Of a stretch of 64,000 nt of DNA, positions 8,417-17,923 are shown one piece after another. Below the pieces are notes generated by a model, which worked only from the letters and a program-made list of their open reading frames with translations, was not told the DNA's origin and ran no database searches. Position numbers and translations under genes: made by a program. Source of the DNA: Streptomyces indicus. GTDB taxonomy: Bacteria > Actinomycetota > Actinomycetes > Streptomycetales > Streptomycetaceae. The stretch spans positions 156,803 through 220,802 of the forward strand of contig NZ_FNFF01000014.1 in assembly GCF_900100315.1 (NCBI RefSeq), read 5' to 3'. The first letter of the stretch is position 1. Every line of letters begins with the position of its first letter.

Positions 8417-10324
8417 TCAGGCGTGCTTGGCGCGCGAGGCCGTGCGGGCGCGTGCCGTCTTGTCCAGGACCACCTTGCGGATGCGGACGGCCTCCGGGGT
8501 GACCTCGACGCACTCGTCGTCGCGGCAGAACTCCAGGGACTGCTCCAGGGAGAGCTTGCGCGGCGGGACGATCGCCTCGAAGGAGTCGGCCGAGGCCGAG
8601 CGCATGTTGGTGAGCTTCTTCTCCTTGGTGATGTTCACGTCCATGTCGTCGGCGCGCGAGTTCTCGCCCACGATCATGCCCTCGTACACCTCGGTGCCGG
8701 GCTCGGTGAACAGGACGCCGCGCTCCTGGAGGTTGGTCATCGCGAACGCGGTCACGGCGCCGGCGCGGTCGGCCACGAGCGAACCGTTGTTACGGGTCGC
8801 CAGGGTGCCGAACCACGGCTCCATGCCCTCGTGGATGGAGTGCGCGATACCGGTGCCGCGGGTCTGCGTCAGGAACTCCGTACGGAAGCCGATGAGGCCG
8901 CGCGACGGGACGACGAACTCCAGGCGGACCCAGCCCGACCCGTGGTTGGACATGTTGTCCATACGGCCCTTGCGGACACCCATGAGCTGCGTGACGGCAC
9001 CCATGTGCTCCTCGGGCACGTCGATCGTCATGCGCTCGACCGGCTCGTGCACCTTGCCGTCGATCACCTGCGTGACCACCTGCGGCTTGCCGATGGTCAG
9101 CTCGAAGCCCTCGCGGCGCATCTGCTCGACCAGGATGGCGAGCGCCAGCTCACCGCGGCCCTGCACCTCCCAGGCGTCCGGGCGGTCGGTGTCCAGGACG
9201 CGGAGGCTGACGTTACCGATCAGCTCGCGGTCGAGGCGGTCCTTGACCTGGCGGGCGGTGACCTTGCGGTCCTTGACCGCGGACTTGGCGTCCGCGCCCT
9301 TGCCCGTACCGCCGCGGCCGACCAGCGGGGAGGTGTTGGTGCCGATGGTCATCGAGATCGCCGGCTCGTCCACCGTGATCAGCGGCAGCGCGATCGGGTT
9401 CTCCGGGTCGGCCAGGGTCTCGCCGATCATGATGTCGGGGATACCGGCGACGGCGCAGATGTCGCCCGGGCCCGCCATCTCGGCCGGCTTGCGGGTGAGC
9501 GCCTCGGTCATCATCAGCTCGGTGATGCGCACGTTCTGGACCGTGCCGTCGCGCTTGATCCACGCCACGGTCTGGCCCTTGCGCAGCTCGCCCTGCTCGA
9601 CGCGGAGCAGCGCGATACGGCCGAGGAAGTTGTCGGCGTCGAGGTTGGTGACGTGCGCCTGGAGCGGGGCGCTCTCGTCGTACTCCGGAGCCGGGACGTG
9701 CTCCAGGATCGTCGAGAAGAACGGCTCGAGGCTGTCGCTGTCGGCCGGGACGGTGCCGTCCTCCGGCTTGGTCAGCGAGGCGATGCCGTCACGGCCGCAG
9801 GCGTAGACGATCGGGAACTCGATCTGGTCCTCGTCGGCGTCCAGGTCGAGGAAGAGGTCGTACGTCTCGTTGACGACCTCGTCGATCCGGGAGTCCGGGC
9901 GGTCCGTCTTGTTGATGCAGAGGATCACGGGCAGCCGCTGCTGGAGCGCCTTGCGCAGCACGAAGCGGGTCTGCGGGAGCGGGCCCTCGGAGGCGTCCAC
10001 GAGCAGGACCACCGCGTCGACCATCGACAGACCGCGCTCGACCTCACCACCGAAGTCGGCGTGGCCGGGGGTGTCGATGATGTTGATGGTGATGACGTCG
10101 CCGCCATCCTTGGGGTGGTACTTGACGGCCGTGTTCTTGGCCAGGATCGTGATGCCCTTCTCACGCTCCAGGTCGTTCGAGTCCATCATGCGGTCGTCGA
10201 GGGACTCGGCGGCGTGCGCGGCGAAGGAGCCGGCCTGCTTGAGCATGGCGTCGACGATGGTCGTCTTGCCGTGGTCGACGTGGGCGACGATGGCGACGTT
10301 TCGGATGTCGTGGCGCGTGGGCAC
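8417..10324 (-). CDS. typA: Ribosome-associated translational GTPase TypA/BipA
   Basis: 635-aa GTPase related to EF-G that binds ribosomes and helps ribosome assembly and stress adaptation. The GTG at 10324 is preferred over upstream in-frame starts because GGGAGAA precedes it and the product then begins MPTRHDIRNVAIVAHVDHGK, as in the family. G1 lies at about 14-22 (AHVDHGKTT), G3 DTPGH at 84-88 and G4 NKTD at 138-141. Domain II, the EF-G-like domains III and V and the TypA-specific C-terminal domain follow at normal length. It is monocistronic, with its own terminator. Confidence 0.97.
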   Translation of the reverse strand: MPTRHDIRNVAIVAHVDHGKTTIVDAMLKQAGSFAAHAAESLDDRMMDSNDLEREKGITILAKNTAVKYHPKDGGDVITINIIDTPGHADFGGEVERGLSMVDAVVLLVDASEGPLPQTRFVLRKALQQRLPVILCINKTDRPDSRIDEVVNETYDLFLDLDADEDQIEFPIVYACGRDGIASLTKPEDGTVPADSDSLEPFFSTILEHVPAPEYDESAPLQAHVTNLDADNFLGRIALLRVEQGELRKGQTVAWIKRDGTVQNVRITELMMTEALTRKPAEMAGPGDICAVAGIPDIMIGETLADPENPIALPLITVDEPAISMTIGTNTSPLVGRGGTGKGADAKSAVKDRKVTARQVKDRLDRELIGNVSLRVLDTDRPDAWEVQGRGELALAILVEQMRREGFELTIGKPQVVTQVIDGKVHEPVERMTIDVPEEHMGAVTQLMGVRKGRMDNMSNHGSGWVRLEFVVPSRGLIGFRTEFLTQTRGTGIAHSIHEGMEPWFGTLATRNNGSLVADRAGAVTAFAMTNLQERGVLFTEPGTEVYEGMIVGENSRADDMDVNITKEKKLTNMRSASADSFEAIVPPRKLSLEQSLEFCRDDECVEVTPEAVRIRKVVLDKTARARTASRAKHA

Positions 10325-10518
10325 GTGCGGTGCTTCTCCCGGGACAGATGGAACTAGCGAGCGGCTGCGCGTATCGCATCGGTACGCCGATGTACGCCTG
10401 TGCCGCGCCGGGCTGGACACGCCACGGCCTTACCCCATCCTACGTTGAGCGGCGGGGGGCGGCCTGCGCGGGTGCCGTGAGCTGCGCTGACCTGCGGCTT
10501 TACGGTGCCCGCGACCGG

Positions 10519-11178
10519 CTACGCGTCCTCGGGCTCCTCGACGGCCGCGGAGCCCGGCGGGCAGGAAGCCCGGGCGGCCTCGCGTGCGACGCGGCCGTCC
10601 ACCGCCTCGCCGCAGTCCAGGACGCCCACCCCGTCGACCGACCAGCTGGTCGCGTGACCGGTGGTCGGTGCGTCCCCGGAGCGGCAGACATGCCGGAAGT
10701 CGCCCTCGACGATCCGTGTGCTCGTGTACACGACCAGGTCCCCGGGGCCGTCCACGGACGTGACGTTGCTGTCCACATCGGCGGGTGCGCGACCCACGTC
10801 GGTGAAGGCCAGATCCTGCGGCCGGTCCTCCGCCTCGGCCTGACCCACCTTCCGGGCCAACGAGAAGAGGGCGGCGCGGCCGTCGATCACGGGCCGCTCT
10901 GCGGTCACGTCGGTCTTCGGGCGGCGCACCACCTTCACCGGTTGCGTGAGCTTCCCGCCCTCGGGCCCGATCTCCTGCACCTCGGCGACGCCGGTCAGCA
11001 CATCACGCTCGCGGACGTCGGACCACGTGTACGTGCCGCCCTCGCAGCGCTTCTCGGGTGCCGCGGACTTCGAGTGCGCCGGCTTGTCGGCCCGGTCCGT
11101 GCCGGAGTCCCCGGTGCAGGCCGTCGCACCCGCGCCGAGCGTGAGCAGCGCGGCACCGATCGGAATGAAGCGCTTCAT
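10519..11178 (-). CDS. Putative lipoprotein of unknown function
   Basis: 219-aa protein that I do not recognise. A lipoprotein signal (MKRFIPIGAALLTLGAGATAC) gives a lipidation site near Cys21, so the protein should sit on the outer face of the membrane. The mature part holds a few cysteines, including one in HVCRSGD and one in VGVLDCGEAVDG, and ends in an acidic tail. The ATG at 11178 is chosen because the signal starts there. It is 194 nt upstream of typA on the same strand, with no visible partner. Confidence 0.75.
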   Translation of the reverse strand: MKRFIPIGAALLTLGAGATACTGDSGTDRADKPAHSKSAAPEKRCEGGTYTWSDVRERDVLTGVAEVQEIGPEGGKLTQPVKVVRRPKTDVTAERPVIDGRAALFSLARKVGQAEAEDRPQDLAFTDVGRAPADVDSNVTSVDGPGDLVVYTSTRIVEGDFRHVCRSGDAPTTGHATSWSVDGVGVLDCGEAVDGRVAREAARASCPPGSAAVEEPEDA

Positions 11179-11432
11179 GGACGTACCCCCGTATACACAC
11201 GGTGTCTGGTCGCACACCGGTCGCGAGGATTCTGGCCTGTGCACAGGCGGCGTATGCCAGATTTGATCAACTTCTGAGGAAAGAGAGCGCGCCGAGGGTG
11301 TGGGAGGGCGCAGGAATGACACGGGTCAATGAGTCGAAACGAACCTTGCCCGCCGGCGGAACCGGCGAGCAAGGGACTTGAGGTACTTCTGAGCTAGGTG
11401 ATCTTCACCTTCACACCAGGCTCACGCGAGGC

Positions 11433-13610
11433 TCACTCCTTCGGGACCCCCGCCGACTTCAGGAAGCCGATGTCCTCGTACGAGGGCGACTCGAAGCCGA
11501 AGGCGCCGGTGTTCGCGAGGCCCTGGCGGACCGCCACCAGCTCCGGGCGCTGGTAGAGCGGGATCGAGCCGGCCGCGGCCCAGATCCGGGCGTCGGCCTT
11601 CTTGACCAGGTCGCGCGCCTTGCCCTCGTCGAGCTCGGCGAGCGCCTGGTCGAAAAGCTGGTCGATGTGGTCGGTGCCGACCCGCGTGTAGTTCTGCTCG
11701 ACGTTCAGCGAACCGTCGGCGGCCGGCTCCGGCTTGGCGAAGATCGGCCGGGCGTCGGTGGCCGGGTAGGCCGAGCCGGGCCAGGAGTACAGCGCCATGT
11801 CGTACTGGCCGGACGCGATGTGGTCCTTGAAGTAGCTGTCGTCGGGGACCTTGGTGATCTCGGTGCGGATGCCGATCTTCTGGAGCATGCGCTGGATCCG
11901 CTCGCCCACCGCGCGCAGCGGCTCCGAGCCCGGCCCGGACGGCAGGACGAACTTCAGGGTGAGCGCCTGGCCGTCCTTGGCCAGCGGCCCGCCCACCGGC
12001 TTCGGGGCCGCGGTGCCCTTGGGCGCGTACGCACCCTGGGCGCCGCCGCGGTGCGCCTCCTTCTTGGTGCGCTCCTCCTCGCGCTTGGCCTGCGCCTCGG
12101 GCTGGTTGTCGGCGCGCACCTCGAAGCGCTCGTCGGCGCGCGGCTTGCCGTCCTCCTGGCCGACGATGTACGTGCCGTCCTCGTCGGACCCGGAGGACTT
12201 CTTCTTCGCCTTCTCGCCCTTGCTGCCCGCGGTCTTGACCGGGCCGCCGGCAACCCAGCCCGCGTCCGCGAGCAGCGCGCGCGCCTCGGCGGTGTCCTGG
12301 TCGCCGAGCGCGCCGCTGTTGTCGGAGTACGCCTCCTGGCCGGCCAGCGCGATGTGGCTGCCGACGGGCTCCGCCGGCAGGCCGAGCGGCTTGAGGACGA
12401 GCCCCGCCAGCTCCTTGCGGTCGAGCGCGCGGGCCACGGCGCGGCGTACGCGCTCGTCGGCGAGCGGGCCGCCGGAACCGTTCAACGCCAGCTGCGTGTA
12501 AGCCGGTTCGAGGGACTTGCGGACCGTGACGCCGCGCAGGCCCTGCTGTTCCTTCGCGTACTTCCTGATCGCCTTGTGGGTCTTCGCGATGGCCTCGGTC
12601 TCGGCCTCGGCCCGCTCCTCGTTCTCCGGGTCGTTGGCGATCGCCCAGGACCGCAGCGCCTTGGCCGGGGTCAGCTGGGCGCCCGGGCCGTGCGCGAGCG
12701 GACCTCCGGCGCCCTTGTCGCGGGCGGCGAGGGCGATCCGCTCGGCGTCGTCCGGGGTGACCTCGGCGATGTCCACGCGGCCCGCGGCCAGCGCCGCGGC
12801 GCGCTCGTCGCGCGGCACCGACTTGAGGACGAGCTGCTCCAGCTTCGCGGGCCGGCCCCACCAGCGCGGGTTGCGGGTCAGGGTGAGCTCGCCGGCCTCG
12901 CGGTCGATCTCGGAGATACGGAACGGACCGGCCGTGACCTTGAGCTTCTTGCGGGCGCCGTCGTTGAAGGAGTCGGGGGTGCCCATGACCTCCTTCGGGT
13001 ACAGCGGCGAGAACAGCGAGCGCCAGTCGGTGTACGGCTTGGCGAAGGTGACCCGCACCTCCAGGTTGTTGGCGCCCTTCTCGATCTTCTCGATGCGGTC
13101 GTAGCCCGCGTTGCGCGCCGTCCAGAACGCCGAGTCCTCACCGGACAGGGCGCGCCACTGCGCGGCGAAGTCGGCGGCGCCGATCTCGCGGCCGTCGCTC
13201 CACACCGCCTGCTGGTTCAGCTTGTACAGGACGACCTGCTTGGGCTCGCGCTCGACGATCTCGGCGCTCTCCAGGTAGTCCGCGTTGCGCACCGGGCGGC
13301 CGCGCTCGTCGGTCTCGTACATCGACGGCAGTACGGCGCCGGCGACGCGCGCGGTCGTCGTACCGGCGTCCGCCTGGAAGGAGTTGAAGGTGTCGGGCAG
13401 CCCGTCCACGGCCCAGGCCGCCTTGCCCCCGTCGGCGACCAGGTCACGGGCGGCGGCCGCGATGTCCTGCCCCGCGGCGGGGGCCGCCGCGTCCTCGGAG
13501 GAGCCGCACGCGGCGAGCGAGGGCAGGGCGAGCACGCCCGCGACGAGGTAGGCAGCCGCCCGCACTGCGGGGCGGACGCCGGGGCGAACGGCGGGATCGC
13601 GTGGGGGCAT
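11433..13610 (-). CDS. Solitary ABC-transporter-type peptide-binding lipoprotein (SBP family 5)
   Basis: 725-aa lipoprotein with an Arg-rich N-terminus, a hydrophobic signal and lipobox LAACG (lipidated Cys about 34). The family-5 substrate-binding fold is interrupted in the second half by a charged insertion of roughly 100 residues (KGEKAKKKSSGSDEDG, then Lys/Glu/Arg-rich stretches), which explains the length above the usual 540-600. The C-terminal part has the normal IPLYQRPE motif. No permease or ATPase genes adjoin it, so it either serves the nearby importers or has a signalling role. The ATG at 13610 follows a CGGAGG-like site. Confidence 0.85.
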   Translation of the reverse strand: MPPRDPAVRPGVRPAVRAAAYLVAGVLALPSLAACGSSEDAAAPAAGQDIAAAARDLVADGGKAAWAVDGLPDTFNSFQADAGTTTARVAGAVLPSMYETDERGRPVRNADYLESAEIVEREPKQVVLYKLNQQAVWSDGREIGAADFAAQWRALSGEDSAFWTARNAGYDRIEKIEKGANNLEVRVTFAKPYTDWRSLFSPLYPKEVMGTPDSFNDGARKKLKVTAGPFRISEIDREAGELTLTRNPRWWGRPAKLEQLVLKSVPRDERAAALAAGRVDIAEVTPDDAERIALAARDKGAGGPLAHGPGAQLTPAKALRSWAIANDPENEERAEAETEAIAKTHKAIRKYAKEQQGLRGVTVRKSLEPAYTQLALNGSGGPLADERVRRAVARALDRKELAGLVLKPLGLPAEPVGSHIALAGQEAYSDNSGALGDQDTAEARALLADAGWVAGGPVKTAGSKGEKAKKKSSGSDEDGTYIVGQEDGKPRADERFEVRADNQPEAQAKREEERTKKEAHRGGAQGAYAPKGTAAPKPVGGPLAKDGQALTLKFVLPSGPGSEPLRAVGERIQRMLQKIGIRTEITKVPDDSYFKDHIASGQYDMALYSWPGSAYPATDARPIFAKPEPAADGSLNVEQNYTRVGTDHIDQLFDQALAELDEGKARDLVKKADARIWAAAGSIPLYQRPELVAVRQGLANTGAFGFESPSYEDIGFLKSAGVPKE

Positions 13611-13940
13611 GGCTGGAACCTCCGGGGGCTGGCCCGGCCACCGCTGCTTCCCGTGAGGGGCCGGGATCGTTCACGTACGGGGTAATTTGAGTGCTGATCA
13701 CACGGATACGTGCCCACTGAAAGGGATCGCCGTGAGGCGGCGCGGCCGACACGTCGGCGGGCGGCGCCAACCCCACCCGTGCGGCCCAATCCGGCCCCCG
13801 GGCGCCCCTCCTCGGCCCCCTCGCGCCCTCGTACGGGGGAATCCGCGCAGATCCCTTCACAATCCGGGATGTGACGCGCGACACTCGCAGGCGCACGATC
13901 CATTGGGATCCGCCGCGACAAGCGGAGTGGAGGGCAACTC
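13611..13940. promoter_or_regulatory. Divergent intergenic region between the SBP and the sdh-linked unknown gene
   Basis: 330 nt with no supported gene. It must hold the minus-strand promoter of the SBP gene and the plus-strand promoter of the 95-aa gene and sdh operon. An AT-richer patch around 13680-13700 may be part of the SBP promoter. I see no strong inverted repeat. Confidence 0.4.
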
Positions 13941-14228
13941 ATGTCCCTGCACGATGATTTGACGGCCGTTCAGCGCTGTCTCGACGATCTGGTGCGCTCG
14001 GTCGGCAGGCTGGAGCAGCACGTCGGGGCGAGCCTGGACATCCGCCGGGTGCGTACGGACGCCGACCACCTGCGCGACAGCGTCGCCCTGCTCAAGGAAG
14101 CCGCGCCGACGCTGCGCCCGAAGGCGCGGCCCGAGATGGTCGGCATCCCCGACGCGCCCTACGACAGCTCGCTGTGGACCGATGCCGACGACGAGGGCCT
14201 GGGCGCCCGCGACCGCCGCGCTCCCTGA
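13941..14228 (+). CDS. Conserved small protein of unknown function upstream of sdh
   Basis: 95-aa soluble acidic protein that I do not recognise by family name. It is helical and heptad-like at the start (MSLHDDLTAVQRCLDDLVRS) and ends with an Asp-rich tail (TDADDEGLGARDRRAP). No signal peptide or membrane helix is visible. A GGAGGG ribosome site precedes the ATG. It lies 46 nt before the succinate dehydrogenase membrane subunit on the same strand, so co-transcription and a role linked to that enzyme are possible but unproven. Confidence 0.75.
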   Translation: MSLHDDLTAVQRCLDDLVRSVGRLEQHVGASLDIRRVRTDADHLRDSVALLKEAAPTLRPKARPEMVGIPDAPYDSSLWTDADDEGLGARDRRAP

Positions 14229-14274
14229 CCCCGGTTCCGGCTGCCGAAGAGAGCCGTAACGACTGGAGACCCCG

Positions 14275-15099
14275 TTGGCCACTGGTACAGACCCCCAAAT
14301 CCATAGCGAGGGCGGGGTGCGCGGCGCGGGCCGTGCCGCCATCGCCGCCCCGCATCTGCGGACCGACCGCTGGTGGCTGCAGCCCGCCGTGACCTTCGCG
14401 GGGCTGCTCGCCTTCATCGTGTACTCGACGTGGCGGGCCTTCGCCAACGCGGACTACTACGCGGCGCCCTACGTCTCGCCGTTCTACTCGCCCTGCCTCG
14501 CGGAGAACTGCGCGCCGATGAAGGGCGGCCCGAACTGGGAGATCTTCGGCAGCTGGTGGGGCCTGTCGCCCGCGCTGCTCATCCTGATCTTCCCGCTGGG
14601 CTTCCGGCTGACCTGCTACTACTACCGCAAGGCCTACTACCGGGGCTTCTGGGCCTCTCCCCCGGCCTGCGCGGTGGCCGAGCCGCACAAGACGTACACG
14701 GGCGAGACCCGCTTCCCGCTGATCCTCCAGAACATGCACCGCTACTTCTTCTACGCGGCGGTGCCGGTGGCGGGCATCCTCACGTACGACACGGTGCTCG
14801 CGTTCCGCGACGAGGACTACGAGTGGGGCCACATGGGTCTCGGCACGCTCGTCTTCCTGGTCAACATCGTGCTGATCTGGGCGTACACCCTGTCCTGCCA
14901 CTCGTGCCGGCACATCGTCGGGGGCAAGCTCAAGCACTTCTCCAAGCACCCTGTGCGCTACCGGATGTGGCAGTGGATCGGGAAGCTGAATGCCCGTCAC
15001 ATGCTGCTCGCCTGGGCCTCGTTGATCAGCGTGGCGCTGGCGGACTTCTACGTCTATCTCGTCGCCAGCGGTGTCTTCGACGATCCGAGGTTGTTCTGA
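14275..15099 (+). CDS. Succinate dehydrogenase membrane anchor / cytochrome b subunit (actinobacterial Sdh1 type)
   Basis: 274-aa integral membrane protein that should anchor the SdhAB dimer and pass electrons to the quinone. About five hydrophobic segments are visible (near 35-53, 98-115, 155-177, 188-209 and 243-265). Histidines in NMHRYFF, CHSCRH and ARHMLL are candidate haem ligands. This single-anchor layout resembles mycobacterial Sdh1 rather than the two-subunit E. coli type. The start is a rare TTG at 14275, supported by GGAG ten nucleotides upstream and by the lack of a better in-frame start. Confidence 0.88.
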   Translation: MATGTDPQIHSEGGVRGAGRAAIAAPHLRTDRWWLQPAVTFAGLLAFIVYSTWRAFANADYYAAPYVSPFYSPCLAENCAPMKGGPNWEIFGSWWGLSPALLILIFPLGFRLTCYYYRKAYYRGFWASPPACAVAEPHKTYTGETRFPLILQNMHRYFFYAAVPVAGILTYDTVLAFRDEDYEWGHMGLGTLVFLVNIVLIWAYTLSCHSCRHIVGGKLKHFSKHPVRYRMWQWIGKLNARHMLLAWASLISVALADFYVYLVASGVFDDPRLF

Positions 15100-15115
15100 T
15101 GGCGGGGTGCGTGCG

Positions 15116-17086
15116 ATGACCACAGTGGAGCGGCAGCAGTGGGACGTCGTCGTCGTGGGGGCCGGCGGGGCCGGTCTGCGGGCGGCGATCGAGGCGCGCG
15201 AGCAGGGCGCGCGTACGGCGGTGATCTGCAAGTCCCTGTTCGGCAAGGCCCATACGGTGATGGCCGAGGGCGGGATCGCCGCCTCGATGGGCAATGTGAA
15301 CGACGGCGACAACTGGCAGGTGCACTTCCGCGACACCATGCGCGGGGGCAAGTTCCTCAACCAGTGGCGGATGGCCGAGCTGCACGCGCAGGAGGCGCCG
15401 GACCGGGTCTGGGAGCTGGAGACCTGGGGCGCGCTCTTCGACCGCACGAAGGACGGGCGGATCTCGCAGCGCAACTTCGGCGGGCACGAGTACCCGCGGC
15501 TCGCGCACGTCGGCGACCGCACGGGCCTGGAGCTGATCCGCACGCTCCAGCAGAAGATCGTGTCGCTCCAGCAGGAGGACTTCAAGCAACTCGGGGACTA
15601 CGAAGCCGGGTTGAAGGTGTTCCAGGAGTGCACGGTCACACGGATCCTGAAGGACGACGTGGACGGGAAGGTGGCCGGGGTCTTCTGCTACGAGCGGGAG
15701 TCCGGGCGCTTCTTCGTGATCGAGGCGCCGACCGTGATCCTCGCGACCGGCGGCATCGGCAAGTCCTTCAAAGTGACGTCCAACTCGTGGGAGTACACGG
15801 GCGACGGGCACGCGCTCGCGCTGCTCGCCGGGGCGCCGCTGCTCAACATGGAGTTCGTGCAGTTCCACCCCACCGGGATGGTCTGGCCGCCGTCGGTGAA
15901 GGGGATCCTCGTCACCGAGTCCGTGCGCGGTGACGGCGGGGTGCTCAGGAACTCCGAGGGCAAGCGGTTCATGTTCGACTACATCCCGGATGTCTTCAAG
16001 GAGAAGTACGCGGAGTCCGAGGAGGAGGGCGACCGCTGGTACGAGGACCCGGACCGCAACCGCCGCCCGCCCGAGCTGCTGCCGCGCGACGAGGTGGCCC
16101 GGGCCATCAACTCCGAGGTGAAGGCGGGGCGCGGCTCGCCGCACGGCGGCGTGTTCCTCGACGTGTCCTCCCGGATGCCCGCCGATGTGATCCGGCGCCG
16201 GCTGCCGTCCATGTACCACCAGTTCAAGGAGCTGGCGGACGTGGACATCACGGCCGAGGCGATGGAGGTCGGGCCCACCTGCCACTACGTGATGGGCGGC
16301 ATCGCGGTCGAGTCCGACACCGCGGCCGCGCTCGGGGTGCCAGGGCTGTACGCGGCCGGTGAGGTCGCGGGCGGGATGCACGGCTCGAACCGGCTCGGCG
16401 GGAACTCGCTCTCCGACCTGCTGGTCTTCGGCCGCCGCGCCGGGCTGCACGCGGCGCAGTATGCCGCCTCCGTGGCGGAGAACCGGCCGGTGGTCGAGGA
16501 GGCGCAGATCGACCTCGCGGCCGCCGAGGCGCTGCGGCCCTTCTCGGCCGAGGGACCGGACGAGTCCCTGGTCGAGGGCGGTCCGGTGCCGGCCGGCGGG
16601 CGGCCCGCGGAGAACCCGTACACCCTGCACCAGGAGCTCCAGCAGACGATGAACGACCTCGTGGGGATCATCCGCCGCGAGGAGGAGATGTCCCAGGCCC
16701 TGAAGAAGCTCGCCGACCTGCGGGTGCGGGCGCGGCGGGCCGGGGTCGAGGGGCACCGGCAGTTCAACCCGGGCTGGCATCTCGCGCTCGACCTGCGGAA
16801 CATGCTCCTGGTCAGCGAGTGCATCGCGCGCTCGGCCCTGGAGCGCACGGAGTCCCGGGGCGGGCACACCCGCGAGGACTTCCCCGGTATGGACCGCGCC
16901 TGGCGCCGGGTCAATCTGCTGTGCCAACTCGCCGATCCCACCGGCGGGTTGGCGGCCACGGATCCGGTACGGGGCCAGATCCGCCTCGTCCGCAAGGAGA
17001 CCGAACCGATCCGCCCTGACCTGCTGGCTCTCTTCGAGAAGGAAGAGCTGGTCAAGTACCTCGCCGAAGAGGAGCTCTTTGAATGA
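15116..17086 (+). CDS. sdhA: Succinate dehydrogenase / fumarate reductase flavoprotein subunit
   Basis: 656-aa catalytic subunit oxidising succinate to fumarate with FAD. The dinucleotide fold GAGGAG is at 15-20, and His46 in AHTVMAEGG is the expected covalent FAD attachment site. QFHPTG marks the substrate domain, and GGIAVESDTAAALGVPGLYAAGEVAGG closes the FAD-binding part, though it is quoted here only in part as the family's late FAD motif (GLYAAGEVAGG). The start at 15116 rather than 15071 is preferred because the earlier one lies inside the previous gene. It overlaps sdhB by 4 nt. Confidence 0.96.
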   Translation: MTTVERQQWDVVVVGAGGAGLRAAIEAREQGARTAVICKSLFGKAHTVMAEGGIAASMGNVNDGDNWQVHFRDTMRGGKFLNQWRMAELHAQEAPDRVWELETWGALFDRTKDGRISQRNFGGHEYPRLAHVGDRTGLELIRTLQQKIVSLQQEDFKQLGDYEAGLKVFQECTVTRILKDDVDGKVAGVFCYERESGRFFVIEAPTVILATGGIGKSFKVTSNSWEYTGDGHALALLAGAPLLNMEFVQFHPTGMVWPPSVKGILVTESVRGDGGVLRNSEGKRFMFDYIPDVFKEKYAESEEEGDRWYEDPDRNRRPPELLPRDEVARAINSEVKAGRGSPHGGVFLDVSSRMPADVIRRRLPSMYHQFKELADVDITAEAMEVGPTCHYVMGGIAVESDTAAALGVPGLYAAGEVAGGMHGSNRLGGNSLSDLLVFGRRAGLHAAQYAASVAENRPVVEEAQIDLAAAEALRPFSAEGPDESLVEGGPVPAGGRPAENPYTLHQELQQTMNDLVGIIRREEEMSQALKKLADLRVRARRAGVEGHRQFNPGWHLALDLRNMLLVSECIARSALERTESRGGHTREDFPGMDRAWRRVNLLCQLADPTGGLAATDPVRGQIRLVRKETEPIRPDLLALFEKEELVKYLAEEELFE

Positions 17087-17871
17087 GCACGGCTGCTTCC
17101 ACCGCTTACGAAGCCCACTTCAAGGTCTGGCGCGGCGACACCGACGGCGGGGGTCTGGAGGACTTCGAGGTCGAGGTCAACGACGGTGAGGTCGTGCTCG
17201 ACATCATCCACCGGCTCCAGGCCACGCAGGCGCCCGATCTCGCCGTGCGCTGGAACTGCAAGGCCGGCAAGTGCGGGTCCTGTTCGGCGGAGATCAACGG
17301 GCGGCCGCGGCTGATGTGCATGACGCGGATGTCCACGTTCTCGCGCGAGGAGACCATCACCGTGACGCCGTTGCGGGCGTTCCCGGTGGTGCGTGATCTC
17401 GTGACGGACGTCGGGTTCAACTACACCAAGGCCCGCGAGGTCCCCTCCTTCGTACCGCCGCAGGGGCTCGGGCCCGGTGAGTACCGGATGATGCAGGAGG
17501 ACGTGGACCGCTCGCAGGAGTTCCGCAAGTGCATCGAGTGCTTCCTGTGCCAGGACACCTGCCATGTGGTGCGCGACCACGAGGAGAACAAGGGCGCCTT
17601 CGCGGGCCCGCGCTTCCTGATGCGGGTCGCCGAGCTCGACATGCATCCGCTCGACGAGGCCGCCGAGCAGGGGCTCGACCGCAAGCGGACCGCGCAGGAC
17701 GAGCACGGGCTCGGCTACTGCAACATCACCAAGTGCTGCACCGAGGTCTGCCCCGAGGGCATCAAGATCACGGACAATGCGCTGATCCCGCTCAAGGAGC
17801 GGGCGGTGGACCGGAAGTACGACCCGTTGGTGTGGCTGGGGAACAAGATCCGGCGGCGTACGGAGTCCTGA
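17083..17871 (+). CDS. sdhB: Succinate dehydrogenase iron-sulfur subunit
   Basis: 262-aa electron-transfer subunit. The N-terminal ferredoxin domain has Cys59, Cys64, Cys67 and Cys79 for the [2Fe-2S] centre. The C-terminal domain has CIECFLCQDTC (150-160) and CNITKCCTEVCPEG (213-226), the ligands for the [4Fe-4S] and [3Fe-4S] or second cubane centre. The ATG overlaps the sdhA stop in ATGA, so the two subunits are translationally coupled. It is the last gene of the operon before a bidirectional terminator. Confidence 0.96.
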   Translation: MSTAASTAYEAHFKVWRGDTDGGGLEDFEVEVNDGEVVLDIIHRLQATQAPDLAVRWNCKAGKCGSCSAEINGRPRLMCMTRMSTFSREETITVTPLRAFPVVRDLVTDVGFNYTKAREVPSFVPPQGLGPGEYRMMQEDVDRSQEFRKCIECFLCQDTCHVVRDHEENKGAFAGPRFLMRVAELDMHPLDEAAEQGLDRKRTAQDEHGLGYCNITKCCTEVCPEGIKITDNALIPLKERAVDRKYDPLVWLGNKIRRRTES

Positions 17872-17878
17872 ACGCGCT

Positions 17879-17910
17879 CGGGCCCCGGTCACCGGAGTGA
17901 CCGGGGCCCG
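17879..17910. terminator. Bidirectional terminator between sdhB and the convergent coiled-coil gene
   Basis: A perfect 13-bp stem (cgggccccggtca / tgaccggggcccg) with a 6-nt loop lies 7 nt after the sdhB stop and 13 nt from the stop of the convergent gene, so it can serve both. Confidence 0.9.
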
Positions 17911-17923
17911 GATGCGTCGCGGG

